A stretch of DNA of 64,000 bases from Wenzhouxiangella sp. XN24 (GTDB taxonomy: Bacteria > Pseudomonadota > Gammaproteobacteria > Steroidobacterales > XN24): contig NZ_JAAMFG010000034.1 in the NCBI RefSeq assembly GCF_011064545.1, positions 496,001-560,000 on the forward strand. The letters run 5' to 3'. Shown here piece after piece: positions 54,734-63,914 of the stretch (its first letter is position 1; each line of letters begins with the position of its first letter). The position numbers and the translations under genes are program-made. The notes under the pieces are model-generated. The model was not told the origin of the DNA and ran no database searches. It saw only the letters and a program-made list of their open reading frames with translations.

Positions 54734-55230
54734 GTTTCCTGGCCCTCGGTGATCAGCACCTCGGTACCCGGCGGCGCGAGGTCGAACAGTTCCACGACAT
54801 CCTCGTTGCGCATGCGGATGCAGCCGTGGGACGCCGGCGTACCGAGCGGCTGGTCGTCCGGGGTGCCGTGAATGTAGATATAGCGTCGCATGGTATCGAC
54901 CGGCCCGAGCCGGTTGCGCCCCGCCTCGCGGCCGCTGAGCCAGAGGATGCGCGTGAGGATCCAGTCGCGCTCGGGGTGCGCGCGCGCCAGCGCCGGCGAC
55001 CAGGTCTCGCCGGTCGGGCGGCGTCCGACCAGCACTGCGCCGAGGGGCAGTCCCTCGCCGATGCGTGCGCGCACGACGTGCAGGCCGCGGGGGGTGCGGC
55101 CGCTGCCCTGCTGCTCGCCGGCGCCGTTGAGGGCCGTGGACACCGGCCAGTGACGCGCAGCTTCTCCGTCCCGCCGCAGGGTCAGCCGCTGCATCGCCAG
55201 GTCGATCTCGATCCGCGCGACCGATTCCAT
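54730..55230 (-). CDS. YkuD-fold protein without signal peptide
   Basis: 166 residues. The L,D-transpeptidase/carboxypeptidase active site is intact: His121 in YIHGTPDD and Cys137 in ASHGCIRMRN. The N-terminus (MESVARIEIDLAMQRLTL) goes straight into the catalytic domain with no signal peptide or membrane helix. Its start lies 9 bp after rlmD and its stop overlaps nagZ. A cytosolic role on recycled muropeptides (L,D-carboxypeptidase-like) is an inference from location and missing export signal. Confidence 0.88.
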   Translation of the reverse strand: MESVARIEIDLAMQRLTLRRDGEAARHWPVSTALNGAGEQQGSGRTPRGLHVVRARIGEGLPLGAVLVGRRPTGETWSPALARAHPERDWILTRILWLSGREAGRNRLGPVDTMRRYIYIHGTPDDQPLGTPASHGCIRMRNEDVVELFDLAPPGTEVLITEGQET

Positions 55231-55239
55231 GTCACATCC

Positions 55240-56568
55240 CTAAGCCTGTCCGTCGCGCTCGAACAGCGCGATCGATTCCATGTGGGCCGTATGCGGAAAC
55301 ATGTCCATGATGCCCGCGCCGCTGAACCGGTAGCCGAACTCGTTCACGAGGATACCCGCATCCCGGGCGAGCGTCCCGGGATGGCAGGACACGTAGACGA
55401 CGCGGGCCGGGCGCAACGCCGCCACGAGGTGGATCGAGGCCTCCGCGCCGGCCCGCGGCGGGTCGAGCAGGAGACTGTCATAGGGTCCCTGCGCCCAGGA
55501 GGCGTTCCGGCAATCCTCGAACAGGTTGGCGACGTGGAAACTCGCCTCCAGGCCGTTGCGGACGGCGTTCGCCCGGGCGCGCTCCACCAGTCCGGCATCG
55601 CCCTCGACGCCGCACACCTGCGCCCCGCGGCGCGCCAGCGCGAGGCTGAAGTTGCCGAGCCCGCAGAACAGGTCCAGCACCCGATCGCCCGGTTTCACCT
55701 CGAGCAACTCGACTGCGCGCGAGACGGCCTGCTGGTTGATCGCGGCATTCACCTGCACGAAGTCCGTGGGCAGGAACGAAAATTCCAGGTCGAAATCCGC
55801 GAGGCGAAAACCCGGCCACGGCGTGCCTTCGCGCAACGGCTGCAGCGTCTCCAGGCCGCCCGGCTGTATCCAGACGTCCACGTCGTGTTCGCTGCCGAAA
55901 CGATCCAGCAGGATCGAATCCGCCGGGCTGAGCGGGTCCATGACGCGGAACACGAGGGCGCGGCGATCGTCGCCCACGGCCACCTCGATCTGCGGCACGC
56001 GACGCGCGATGCTCAGCTCGCCGATCAGGCGCGACAGCGCGGGAATGAGGGCGCCGATGTCCCCGGCCAGCACCGGGCAGCTGTCCATGTCGGCCACCAG
56101 CGGCGCCCTACGCTCGCGAAATCCCACCAGCACGCGCCCTTTCTTGTCCACCTTCCGCGCCCCGAGCCGGGCGCGGCGACGATAGCCCCAGGCAGGACCG
56201 GAGATCGGCGGCCAGCGCCTCTCGGCGGCAACGTGGCCGAGTCGCTGCAGGTTCTCGTGGAGGATGGCGTCCTTCGCCTTGCGCTGCGCCCCGGGTTCCA
56301 GGTGCTGGAGGCTGCATCCACCGCAGGTGCCGAAGTGCGGGCAATGCGGCTCCACCCGGTCGGGCGCCCCCTCGAGCACCTCCACGAGCACCGCGTCGTC
56401 GTGGCTGCGCCGGCGGCTGACCCGGCTGGCGCGTACCCACTCGCCGGGCAGGGCATCGGCGATGAACGTCGTCTTGCCGTCGATCCGGGCGACGCCGCGC
56501 CCGTCATGCGCCAGGTCCAGCACGCCTGCCTCGAAGGGCGCCGGGTCCACCCGGCGGCTGCGGCTCAT
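55240..56568 (-). CDS. rlmD: 23S rRNA (uracil-1939-C5) methyltransferase
   Basis: 442 residues from the ATG at 56568, overlapping the exonuclease stop. N-terminal TRAM domain, then iron-sulfur cluster cysteines Cys76, Cys82 and Cys85 in CPHFGTCGGC, and a SAM-dependent methyltransferase domain with DLFCGLGNFSLALA and the catalytic Cys in VYVSCHPGT. In E. coli RlmD sits elsewhere; here it is part of the lepA-to-nagZ run. Confidence 0.94.
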   Translation of the reverse strand: MSRSRRVDPAPFEAGVLDLAHDGRGVARIDGKTTFIADALPGEWVRASRVSRRRSHDDAVLVEVLEGAPDRVEPHCPHFGTCGGCSLQHLEPGAQRKAKDAILHENLQRLGHVAAERRWPPISGPAWGYRRRARLGARKVDKKGRVLVGFRERRAPLVADMDSCPVLAGDIGALIPALSRLIGELSIARRVPQIEVAVGDDRRALVFRVMDPLSPADSILLDRFGSEHDVDVWIQPGGLETLQPLREGTPWPGFRLADFDLEFSFLPTDFVQVNAAINQQAVSRAVELLEVKPGDRVLDLFCGLGNFSLALARRGAQVCGVEGDAGLVERARANAVRNGLEASFHVANLFEDCRNASWAQGPYDSLLLDPPRAGAEASIHLVAALRPARVVYVSCHPGTLARDAGILVNEFGYRFSGAGIMDMFPHTAHMESIALFERDGQA

Positions 56569-57338
56569 TCGCGCCCCCAGGCCCGCAAGAACTCCCCGAG
56601 ATGCGCGCGGCCGTCGGCCTTCAACACTTCCGCGACCAGCGCTTCCTCCTGCTCGAGCTCGAGGGTCGTGCGGCGGCCGCGGAACCGCTCGAAATGCAGG
56701 AACACGAGCCACGTGTTCAGCGCATCCGTCTCGCAGTAGTCCCGGATGGCGCCGATATGCCCCTGGCGCCATTCGTCCCACACGCGATCGCCGCTCAGGC
56801 CGAGCTTGCCCGGCAGGCCGAGCAGCACGGCCACCTCGTCGAGGCGTGCCGCGCCGCGGAACTGGTAGCCGGACAGCACGTCCATCAGGTCCACGTGCCG
56901 CCAGTGGAAACGCCCGAGATAGTTGTTGTAACGGAATTCCCGGTCGCTATCGCCCAGTTCCCAGTAGCGTGGCGCCGCGATGCCGTGGCGCAAGGCACGG
57001 TAATGCAGCACGGGCAGGTCGAATCCGGCGCCGTTCCATGAGACCAGCTCGGGACTGTAACGCTCGATGCCGTCGAAAAAGCGCGTCACGAGTTCCGCCT
57101 CGTTCGCCTCGGACCCGCCCAGCGACCACAGGCGGAAACCGTCGCGCGAACGCATGGCGCAGGCGATGGAGACGATGCGTTGCTGGTGCAGCGGCAGGAA
57201 ATCGTTGCCGGTGCGCTGGCGGCGCAGCGCGAACATGGCTTGCCCGACGTCCTCGTCGGACAGTGAGTCCAGGCCGAGGTAACGACGGCCGAAGTCCACG
57301 TCGGGCACGGTCTCGATATCGAAGGCCAGCGTCGTCAT
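56565..57338 (-). CDS. Predicted 3'-5' exonuclease, PolB-like (DEDDy)
   Basis: 257 residues from the ATG at 57338. Exo I motif FDIETVPD (Asp7 and Glu9), Exo II SWNGAGFDLPVL, Exo III YCETDALNTW. It resembles the stand-alone family related to the exonuclease domain of DNA polymerase B; substrate unknown. ATGA overlaps at both ends couple it to acpS and rlmD. Confidence 0.9.
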   Translation of the reverse strand: MTTLAFDIETVPDVDFGRRYLGLDSLSDEDVGQAMFALRRQRTGNDFLPLHQQRIVSIACAMRSRDGFRLWSLGGSEANEAELVTRFFDGIERYSPELVSWNGAGFDLPVLHYRALRHGIAAPRYWELGDSDREFRYNNYLGRFHWRHVDLMDVLSGYQFRGAARLDEVAVLLGLPGKLGLSGDRVWDEWRQGHIGAIRDYCETDALNTWLVFLHFERFRGRRTTLELEQEEALVAEVLKADGRAHLGEFLRAWGRE

Positions 57339-57721
57339 GCACCCGCCTTGAGCAGGACCGCGAACGCCAGCACGATGCCCGCCTCGTCCGTCAGGCTGAC
57401 GTGCCCCGCACCGATGCCCAGCTTCGCGCACATCGCCCGGCCGCGGGCCGAATAGACGATCTCGGGCTTGCCCAGGGGATCGGCCACGATCCCCACGTCG
57501 CGGATCCACATGCCGTTGCTGAATCCCGTGCCCATCGCCTTGACGACGGCTTCCTTGCCGGCAAAGCGCATCGCGAGAAAGCGGCTCTTGCGCTTGTGGC
57601 GGCGGTACTGCGCGTGCTCCTCGGGCAACAACAGGCGATTGACGAAATGCTCGCCGAAGCGCCCCAGCGTGGCTTCCACGCGATCCAGCCGCACGACGTC
57701 GGTGCCGATGCCGAATATCAT
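57335..57721 (-). CDS. acpS: Holo-ACP synthase
   Basis: 128 residues. Start [16 protein letters not shown] with the Mg-binding Asp, then [15 protein letters not shown]. It transfers 4'-phosphopantetheine from CoA to acyl carrier protein. It overlaps the pdxJ stop, the standard pdxJ-acpS pair. Confidence 0.96.
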   Translation of the reverse strand: MIFGIGTDVVRLDRVEATLGRFGEHFVNRLLLPEEHAQYRRHKRKSRFLAMRFAGKEAVVKAMGTGFSNGMWIRDVGIVADPLGKPEIVYSARGRAMCAKLGIGAGHVSLTDEAGIVLAFAVLLKAGA

Positions 57722-58455
57722 TGCAGGCGCGCCTCGGTCATCAGGCGCTTCATCTCGATCACCGCCGTGGAGAGGCCGTCGAAAATGGCGCGCGCGACTA
57801 TCGCGTGGCCGATGTTCAGCTCGGCGATCTCGACGATGCGCGCGACGGGCTGCACGTTGTGGTAGTTGAGGCCGTGCCCGGCATTCACCTCGAGGCCCAG
57901 CCCGACGCCGGTGCGCGAGGCCGCCAGCACGCGTGCGAGTTCGGCCTGCTGCTGCCGCGGCGTCTCGGCATCCGCATAGGCGCCGGTGTGCAGCTCGACG
58001 ACGGGCGCCCCGGCGGCCACCGATGCCTCGAGCTGCCGCTCCTCCGGATCGATGAACAACGACACGCGGATCCCGGCCGCCGCGAGCTGCTCCACGGCAT
58101 CGCGCACCCGCTCCAGCTGCCCGGCGACGTCCAGCCCACCCTCGGTGGTCAACTCCTCGCGCCGCTCGGGCACCAGGCACACGTCGCGCGGGCACACCTC
58201 GATCGCGATCCGCAGCATTTCATCCGTCACCGCCATCTCGAGGTTCATGCGCGTCTGCAACACGTCTTTCATGGCCCTGAGGTCGCGGTCCTGGATATGG
58301 CGCCGATCCTCGCGCAGGTGCAGCGTGATGCTGTCCGCCCCGGCCTGCTCGGCCATCAACGCGGCGTACACCGGATCGGGGTAGCGCGTGCGTCGCGCCT
58401 GGCGGATCGTCGCGACGTGATCGATGTTCACTCCGAGCGCGATCGTGTTCTTCAT
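57718..58455 (-). CDS. pdxJ: Pyridoxine 5'-phosphate synthase
   Basis: 245 residues from the ATG at 58455. [17 protein letters not shown] is the family hallmark; [17 protein letters not shown] and ELHTGAYA follow in the TIM barrel. It condenses 3-amino-2-oxopropyl phosphate with deoxyxylulose phosphate to make vitamin B6. It lies 98 bp after recO. Confidence 0.97.
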   Translation of the reverse strand: MKNTIALGVNIDHVATIRQARRTRYPDPVYAALMAEQAGADSITLHLREDRRHIQDRDLRAMKDVLQTRMNLEMAVTDEMLRIAIEVCPRDVCLVPERREELTTEGGLDVAGQLERVRDAVEQLAAAGIRVSLFIDPEERQLEASVAAGAPVVELHTGAYADAETPRQQQAELARVLAASRTGVGLGLEVNAGHGLNYHNVQPVARIVEIAELNIGHAIVARAIFDGLSTAVIEMKRLMTEARLQ

Positions 58456-58553
58456 CGGGAACTCCCGCCATCCAGGCCTTCGATTCACCGCATTTTGCCA
58501 GATCGCGCCACCTCGGCGGCGATCCCGCCCAACTCCGTCCCCGGAGCGATGTC

Positions 58554-59264
58554 TCAGCCGCCACGCAGGCGGCCCAGCATCTCACGCGTCTTCAGCGGTC
58601 GGCCCTCGAGATGCACATCGAGGGCCGCCCTGAGGAGGCGACGCGCATCGGCGAGGGCCCGAGGCTCCGCCAGGCGATCCTCCGCGAGCGCCAGCAGCGA
58701 GCTGCCGAGCACGGCCCCGGTGATGCCGTCCGGGCAGGCCGCGAGGCCCAGCGCCGGGTCATAGCGGTAGCTCGCGGCCGGATCGACGGCCTGTCCGGTC
58801 GCATCGCGCGCGAGATCGGGGCCATAGCCGAGGGCATCCAGGAGGCGTTTTTCGAAGCGGCGCAGAACCGCCGCCACCGGCTCGCCGGCGACCAGGTCAT
58901 CGACCGCCGTGCCATAGACCGCGTAAAGCGCCGGGTGGGCATCCAGCCGGGCCGTGAGGCGCAGCAGCAGCTCATTCAGGTAATACAGCGCCATGAGGCG
59001 ATCGCCCCCCGCCGGCATCCTGGCGGCCCGCCCGGCCGTCTCGGCGCCCGTCAGCGTGCCGAGCTCGCCCCGCAGCTGCCACGACAAGAGCAGCGGACGG
59101 AACGGTTGCAACAGGCTGCGCAGCCGGCTGCGCGGCCCCCGCGCGCCCCGCGCGACCAGGCCCACGCGGCCGTGGGCCTCGCTGAAGACCTCGAGCAGCA
59201 CGCTGGTATCCCGGAAAGGCCGGTGATGGAGAATGAAGGCGGGTTCGAGTTCGACGCGCAGCAA
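58554..59264 (-). CDS. recO: DNA repair protein RecO
   Basis: 236 residues. N-terminal OB-fold domain ([25 protein letters not shown] region) and an all-helical C-terminal domain with [11 protein letters not shown]. No zinc-finger cysteines, as in E. coli. It loads RecA with RecR in the RecFOR pathway. It lies 5 bp after era. Confidence 0.94.
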   Translation of the reverse strand: MLRVELEPAFILHHRPFRDTSVLLEVFSEAHGRVGLVARGARGPRSRLRSLLQPFRPLLLSWQLRGELGTLTGAETAGRAARMPAGGDRLMALYYLNELLLRLTARLDAHPALYAVYGTAVDDLVAGEPVAAVLRRFEKRLLDALGYGPDLARDATGQAVDPAASYRYDPALGLAACPDGITGAVLGSSLLALAEDRLAEPRALADARRLLRAALDVHLEGRPLKTREMLGRLRGG

Positions 59265-59269
59265 GGCCG

Positions 59270-60172
59270 TCAGTCGCCGTCGTAACCCAGTCGCTTCAGG
59301 TCGGCTTCACGATCGGTCCAGTGCTCCCGCACCTTGACCCAGATCTCGAGATGCACGGGGCGTTCGAAGCGCGCTTTCAGCTCCAGCCGGGCGGCCTGGC
59401 CGGCGGCCTTGAGCATTTCACCCCCCTTGCCGATCACGATGGCCTTGTGGGCCTCGCGTTCCACCCAGACGACCGCGCCGACCTCGAGGCGGCCCTGTTC
59501 GCTCTCCCCGAGCCGCTCGATCTCCACCGCGAGCCCGTAAGGCAGCTCGTCCCGGAGTCGGCGCATCAGTTTCTCGCGCACCACCTCCGCGATGTGAAAG
59601 CGTTCGTCCCGGTTGCTCCACTGGTCCGGCGGGAACAGCGCCGGGCCCTCGGGCACGGCCGCCTCCAGGAGTTCCCGCAGCCGTGCCAGGTTCTCCCCCC
59701 GCTCGGCCGAGATCGGCACCACCGCCGCGAACTCCCCGCGCGCCGCGGCCTCCTGCAGCATGGGCAGCACCGCCTCCCGGGGGCGGATCCGGTCGATCTT
59801 GTTCAGCAACAGCATCACGGGGCGCCCGGCGGCCTGCGCGCGCGCCAGCACGTCCTCGTCTTCCTCGGTCCAGCGTCCGGCCTCCACCACCACCAGCACC
59901 ACGTCGGCGTCGGCGAGCGACGACTGCGCGCTGCGGTTCATGAGCTTGTTGAGGGCGTGCTTCTCGCGCCGGTGCATGCCGGGCGTGTCGACGAACAGCA
60001 GTTGCGCCCGGTCCGTCGAAGCGACGCCGATGACGCGCTGGCGGGTGGTCTGGGGGCGGCTCGTGACGATGCTGACCTTGCGCCCGACCAGCGCATTGAC
60101 CAGCGTGGACTTGCCGACGTTGGGCCGGCCGACCACCGCCACGAAGCCGCAACGGAACTCCGGCTCACCCAT
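59270..60172 (-). CDS. era: GTPase Era
   Basis: 300 residues. GTPase motifs GRPNVGKST, DTPGMH and NKID, with a C-terminal KH domain (IVIGKGGEMLK). It assists 16S rRNA 3'-end maturation and 30S assembly. Its start overlaps the rnc 3' end by 8 bp. Confidence 0.97.
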   Translation of the reverse strand: MGEPEFRCGFVAVVGRPNVGKSTLVNALVGRKVSIVTSRPQTTRQRVIGVASTDRAQLLFVDTPGMHRREKHALNKLMNRSAQSSLADADVVLVVVEAGRWTEEDEDVLARAQAAGRPVMLLLNKIDRIRPREAVLPMLQEAAARGEFAAVVPISAERGENLARLRELLEAAVPEGPALFPPDQWSNRDERFHIAEVVREKLMRRLRDELPYGLAVEIERLGESEQGRLEVGAVVWVEREAHKAIVIGKGGEMLKAAGQAARLELKARFERPVHLEIWVKVREHWTDREADLKRLGYDGD

Positions 60173-60839
60173 CGAGTTGCGCCAGCATGCCGGCTGCGGC
60201 GGCCTGTTCGGCGGCGCGCCGGCTGCTCCCGGTACCGGTGGATACGTCGTTCATTCCCTCGATGGCACAGGAGATCCTGAACTCCTGGCGGTGATCCTCA
60301 CCCGCCACGGCTTCCAGTTCATAGCGCGGCAACGGCAAGCCGCGCGCCTGCAGCCGCTCCTGGAGAAGCGTCTTCGGATCCTTCAGGTCCTCGTGCGCCG
60401 GCAATTCGTCCAGGCGCGCACCGTAGAGGCGCAGCACCACGGGCCGCAGGGCCTCGATGCCGCCGTCCAGGTAGATTGCGCCGAGCACGGCCTCGAGCGC
60501 GTCCGAGAGGATGGATTCGCGCCGGAAGCCGCCGCTTTTCAATTCGCCGGAGCCGAGCCGCAGCCGCTCCGGAAAGCCCGCCTCCCGCGCGATCTCCCCC
60601 AGTGAAGAACGACGCACCAGGCTCGCGCGCAGCCGGCTGAGATGTCCTTCCGGGGCCTGCGGGAGCCTTTCGTAGAGGGCCTCGGCCACGACCAGGCTGA
60701 GGGCCGCGTCGCCCAGGTACTCCAGGCGCTCGTTGTGATTCCCGCCGGCACTGCGGTGGGTCAGGGCGCGCTCCAGCAGGCCCGCGTCTGAAAATCGATA
60801 GCCGAACTCGCGCTCCGACCACCCGAGGTCGTCGGTCAA
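60165..60839 (-). CDS. rnc: Ribonuclease III
   Basis: 224 residues from a TTG at 60839, which overlaps the stop of the DUF4845 gene (TTGA) and has GAGGT upstream. The catalytic signature NERLEYLGDAAL and a C-terminal double-stranded RNA-binding domain (PKTLLQERLQARGLPLP) are present. Longer in-frame starts to 61211 run antiframe through DUF4845 and are rejected. It processes rRNA and regulatory double-stranded RNA. Confidence 0.95.
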   Translation of the reverse strand: MTDDLGWSEREFGYRFSDAGLLERALTHRSAGGNHNERLEYLGDAALSLVVAEALYERLPQAPEGHLSRLRASLVRRSSLGEIAREAGFPERLRLGSGELKSGGFRRESILSDALEAVLGAIYLDGGIEALRPVVLRLYGARLDELPAHEDLKDPKTLLQERLQARGLPLPRYELEAVAGEDHRQEFRISCAIEGMNDVSTGTGSSRRAAEQAAAAGMLAQLDG

Positions 60840-61198
60840 CGCGCGACCTCGACGGACTTGTCGAAATCCACCAGCAGGTAGAGATTGCCGATGAACTGCG
60901 CCCGGCTCTCGTAGTCGGCCCGCACCAGGTAGCCGTTCGCCGCGCGCTCGATCTTGATGTCCCGCGGACTGATGCTGCTGACGTTGTCGATGTCGAAGCG
61001 GCGCTGCAGCGCCGTGCGGATCTGGCCCGGCCCCGCATTGCTGCCGTCCAGGTCGCGTTTCATCGACTTCAGCGCCGAATCCACGTTCATGTACTCGAGA
61101 TAGATCGGCGTCAGGCGAAGCGCGGCGAGCACGAACACGCCGGCGATAAACGCCACGATCACCATCCCGATCAGGGTCATTCCACGTTGCTTGCGCAT
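60836..61198 (-). CDS. DUF4845 membrane-anchored protein
   Basis: 120 residues from the ATG at 61198 (GGGGGAAC upstream). MRKQRGMTLIGMVIVAFIAGVFV gives a pilin-like N-terminal helix (GMTLIG), then a small domain with LTPIYLEYMNVDSALKSM. DUF4845 proteins regularly sit between lepB and rnc in Pseudomonas-like genomes; function unknown. Whether PilD-type peptidase cleaves it is open. Confidence 0.85.
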   Translation of the reverse strand: MRKQRGMTLIGMVIVAFIAGVFVLAALRLTPIYLEYMNVDSALKSMKRDLDGSNAGPGQIRTALQRRFDIDNVSSISPRDIKIERAANGYLVRADYESRAQFIGNLYLLVDFDKSVEVAR

Positions 61199-61251
61199 AT
61201 TGTTCCCCCAAGGCGACGCCCGGTTCATGATGCCTGAATGCTCGTGTCCGA

Positions 61252-62064
61252 TCACTCGATCGGGTCGCCGATCCTGTGCCAGAGCGGCCGTTTCGACTCC
61301 GCGTCCCAGTTCATCCAGATCCGGACGGCCCGGCCCACCATACTCGATTCCGGAATATAGCCGATGATCCGGCCGTCCCGGCTGCAATCGCGATTATCGC
61401 CCATGACCAGGTACTGCCCGGGCGGCACGGGGCGGTCGAGGAAGGGGCTGGGCCGATCCCGTTGCTCGCTCAGAAAGACCTGGTGGCTGTGGTCGCCGAG
61501 CGTCTCGACACCCACCTGTGCATCGAACCAGAAACCCCCGCACTCGATCTCCACCGTTTCGCCGAGCAGGGCCGAGGGGACCGGCTCGCCGTTGATCCAC
61601 AGCTGCTTGTTGCGCATCGAGACCACGTCGCCGGGCAGGCCCACGACGCGCTTGATGTAGTTGGTGCCCGGGTCCGAAGGCAGGCGGAACACGGCGACGT
61701 CGCCGCGCTCGGGCTCGCCGGTGGACAGCACCTTGGTGTTCAGCACGGGGAGCCGCAGGCCGTAGCTGAACTTGCTGACGAAGATGAAATCCCCGACGCG
61801 CAGCGTGGGCATCATGGAACTCGAGGGGATGCGGAAAGGCTCGTAGGCGAACGAGCGGATCAGCAATACCACGATCACGATCGGCAGGAAGGAGCGGCTG
61901 AATTCCACCAGCGCAGGCTCCTGCGCCGCTTCGCCGGAGGCGATGGCGGACGCCTCGCGGCGTGGCTTCAACCACAACACGTCGAGCGCCCATATGGCCG
62001 CCATCGCCGCGGTGAGAAGAACAAGAACTAGTGAAAAATCCAAAGCTTGCCCCCGATAACTCAA
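61252..62064 (-). CDS. lepB: Signal peptidase I
   Basis: 270 residues. Two N-terminal membrane helices (DFSLVLVLLTAAMAAIWAL and FLPIVIVVLLIRSFAY) before the catalytic domain: Ser in IPSSSMMPTL, Lys in NYIKRVVGLPGD, and the GDNRDCSRDGR box. It cleaves Sec and Tat signal peptides, such as those of the porin and cytochrome here. It lies 12 bp after lepA. Confidence 0.96.
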   Translation of the reverse strand: MSYRGQALDFSLVLVLLTAAMAAIWALDVLWLKPRREASAIASGEAAQEPALVEFSRSFLPIVIVVLLIRSFAYEPFRIPSSSMMPTLRVGDFIFVSKFSYGLRLPVLNTKVLSTGEPERGDVAVFRLPSDPGTNYIKRVVGLPGDVVSMRNKQLWINGEPVPSALLGETVEIECGGFWFDAQVGVETLGDHSHQVFLSEQRDRPSPFLDRPVPPGQYLVMGDNRDCSRDGRIIGYIPESSMVGRAVRIWMNWDAESKRPLWHRIGDPIE

Positions 62065-62076
62065 GCAGTGTATTCG

Positions 62077-63870
62077 TTATTTACGGTCGACCTGCAAGAC
62101 GGACAGAAAGGCTTCCTGCGGGATCTCCACGTTGCCGACCTGTTTCATCCGCTTCTTGCCTTCCTTCTGCTTCTCCAGCAGCTTGCGCTTGCGGCTGACG
62201 TCGCCGCCGTAGCACTTCGCCGTCACGTTCTTGCGCAGCGCCTTGACGCTGCTGCGCGCCACGATCTGCCCCCCGATGGCCGCCTGGATCGCAACCTCGA
62301 ACATCTGCCGCGGAATCAGCTCGCGCATCTTCTCCACGACCTCGCGCCCGCGGCGCTGCGCCGCTTCCCGGTGCGTGATGATCGACAGCGCATCGACGCG
62401 ATCGCCATTGACCAGGATGTCGAGCTTGGTCAGCGGCGCCGCCTGGTACCTGTCCAGGCGATAGTCGAAGGACGCGAAGCCCCGGCTGCATGATTTGAGC
62501 CGGTCGAAGAAGTCCAGCACGACCTCCGAGAGCGGCAACTCGTATTCGACCTGCACCTGGCTCCCGGTGTAATGCAGGCGCTTCTGCACGCCGCGCTTCT
62601 CTATGCAGAGCTTGATCACTGCGCCGACGTGCGCGTGCGGCACGAGAATGCTCGCGACGATGATCGGTTCACGGATCTCGGCGACGAGATTACTCGGCGG
62701 CAGGCGCGAGGGATTGTCGACCTGCACCACCGCACCGTCCGTCTGCAGGACTTCGTAGACCACCGTGGGCGCGGTCGTGATCAGGTTCAGCTTGTATTCG
62801 CGCTCGAGGCGTTCCTGCACGATCTCCATGTGCAGCATGCCCAGGAACCCGCAACGGAAACCGAAGCCGAGCGCGGTGGAGGTCTCGGGCTCGAAATGCA
62901 GCGCGGCGTCGTTGAGCCGCAGCTTGTGCAAGGCGTCCCGGAAGTCCTCGTAGTCCTCGGAATTGATCGGGAACACCCCGGCGAACACCCGCGGCTGGAC
63001 CTGCTTGAAGCCCGGCAGGGGCGCGGCGCAGGGCCGTGCATCCAGCGTCACGGTGTCGCCGACGGGCGCACCGTCGATCTCCTTGATGCCGGCGATCAAA
63101 AATCCCACCTGGCCGGTCGAGAGCCGCTCGCGATCCGTCCGCTTGGGGGTGAAACAGCCGACCCGGTCCGCGTTGTGGCTGCGCCCGGTGGACATCACGC
63201 GGATCTTCGCGCCCTTCTCAAGCACGCCGCTGACGATCCGCACCAGCGACACGACCCCGACATAGTTGTCGAACCATGAATCGATGATCAGCGCCTGCAG
63301 GGGCGCCTGCGGGTCGCCCGTGGGGGGCGGGATGCGCGCGATGATCGCATCGAGGACGTCTTCCACGCCCTCGCCCGTCTTGGCGCTGGTGAGGACGGCG
63401 TTCTGCGCCTCGATGCCGATGATCTCCTCGATCTCGTTCTTCACGCGGTCCGGCTCGGCGGACGGCAGGTCGATCTTGTTGATGATCGGGATGACCTCGA
63501 GCCCCGCCTCCACGGCCGTGTAGCAATTGGCGACACTCTGGGCCTCGACGCCCTGCGCGGCATCGACGATCAGGATCGCGCCCTCGCACGCGGCCAGGGA
63601 ACGCGACACCTCGTAGGAGAAATCGACATGTCCCGGGGTATCGATCAGGTTGAGGTCGTAATCCCTGCCGTCGCGGGCGCGATAGCGCAGCGCCACGGCC
63701 TGCGACTTGATGGTGATGCCGCGCTCACGCTCCAGGTCCATCGAATCGAGCACCTGCGCGGACATCTCCCGGTCCGACAGTCCGCCGCAGACCTGGATGA
63801 ACCGGTCCGCCAACGTGGACTTGCCGTGATCGATGTGGGCGATGATCGAAAAATTGCGGATTTGATCCAT
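62077..63870 (-). CDS. lepA: Elongation factor 4 (LepA)
   Basis: 597 residues from the ATG at 63870 (a GTG at 63879 would add three). G1 [11 protein letters not shown]3 DTPGHVDF, G4 NKIDLPSA, and the LepA-specific C-terminal domain ending [17 protein letters not shown] translational GTPase acting on stalled or initiating ribosomes. First gene of the long leftward run; TATAAT at 63909-63914 may be its -10. Confidence 0.97.
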   Translation of the reverse strand: MDQIRNFSIIAHIDHGKSTLADRFIQVCGGLSDREMSAQVLDSMDLERERGITIKSQAVALRYRARDGRDYDLNLIDTPGHVDFSYEVSRSLAACEGAILIVDAAQGVEAQSVANCYTAVEAGLEVIPIINKIDLPSAEPDRVKNEIEEIIGIEAQNAVLTSAKTGEGVEDVLDAIIARIPPPTGDPQAPLQALIIDSWFDNYVGVVSLVRIVSGVLEKGAKIRVMSTGRSHNADRVGCFTPKRTDRERLSTGQVGFLIAGIKEIDGAPVGDTVTLDARPCAAPLPGFKQVQPRVFAGVFPINSEDYEDFRDALHKLRLNDAALHFEPETSTALGFGFRCGFLGMLHMEIVQERLEREYKLNLITTAPTVVYEVLQTDGAVVQVDNPSRLPPSNLVAEIREPIIVASILVPHAHVGAVIKLCIEKRGVQKRLHYTGSQVQVEYELPLSEVVLDFFDRLKSCSRGFASFDYRLDRYQAAPLTKLDILVNGDRVDALSIITHREAAQRRGREVVEKMRELIPRQMFEVAIQAAIGGQIVARSSVKALRKNVTAKCYGGDVSRKRKLLEKQKEGKKRMKQVGNVEIPQEAFLSVLQVDRK

Positions 63871-63908
63871 GAAGGGCACGCAGCACGCCGGCGTCGTGCC
63901 GGCCCGAC

Positions 63909-63914
63909 ATTATA
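63909..63914 (-). promoter_or_regulatory. Possible -10 element for lepA
   Basis: Perfect TATAAT on the minus strand, 38 bp ahead of the lepA ATG, preceded by GG. No good -35 is visible at 16-18 bp. It overlaps the stop codon of the upstream frame. Confidence 0.4.

Noticed and set aside
54628-56739. 703-codon open frame on the plus strand
   Set aside because: Antisense to the YkuD gene and rlmD; no coding motifs.
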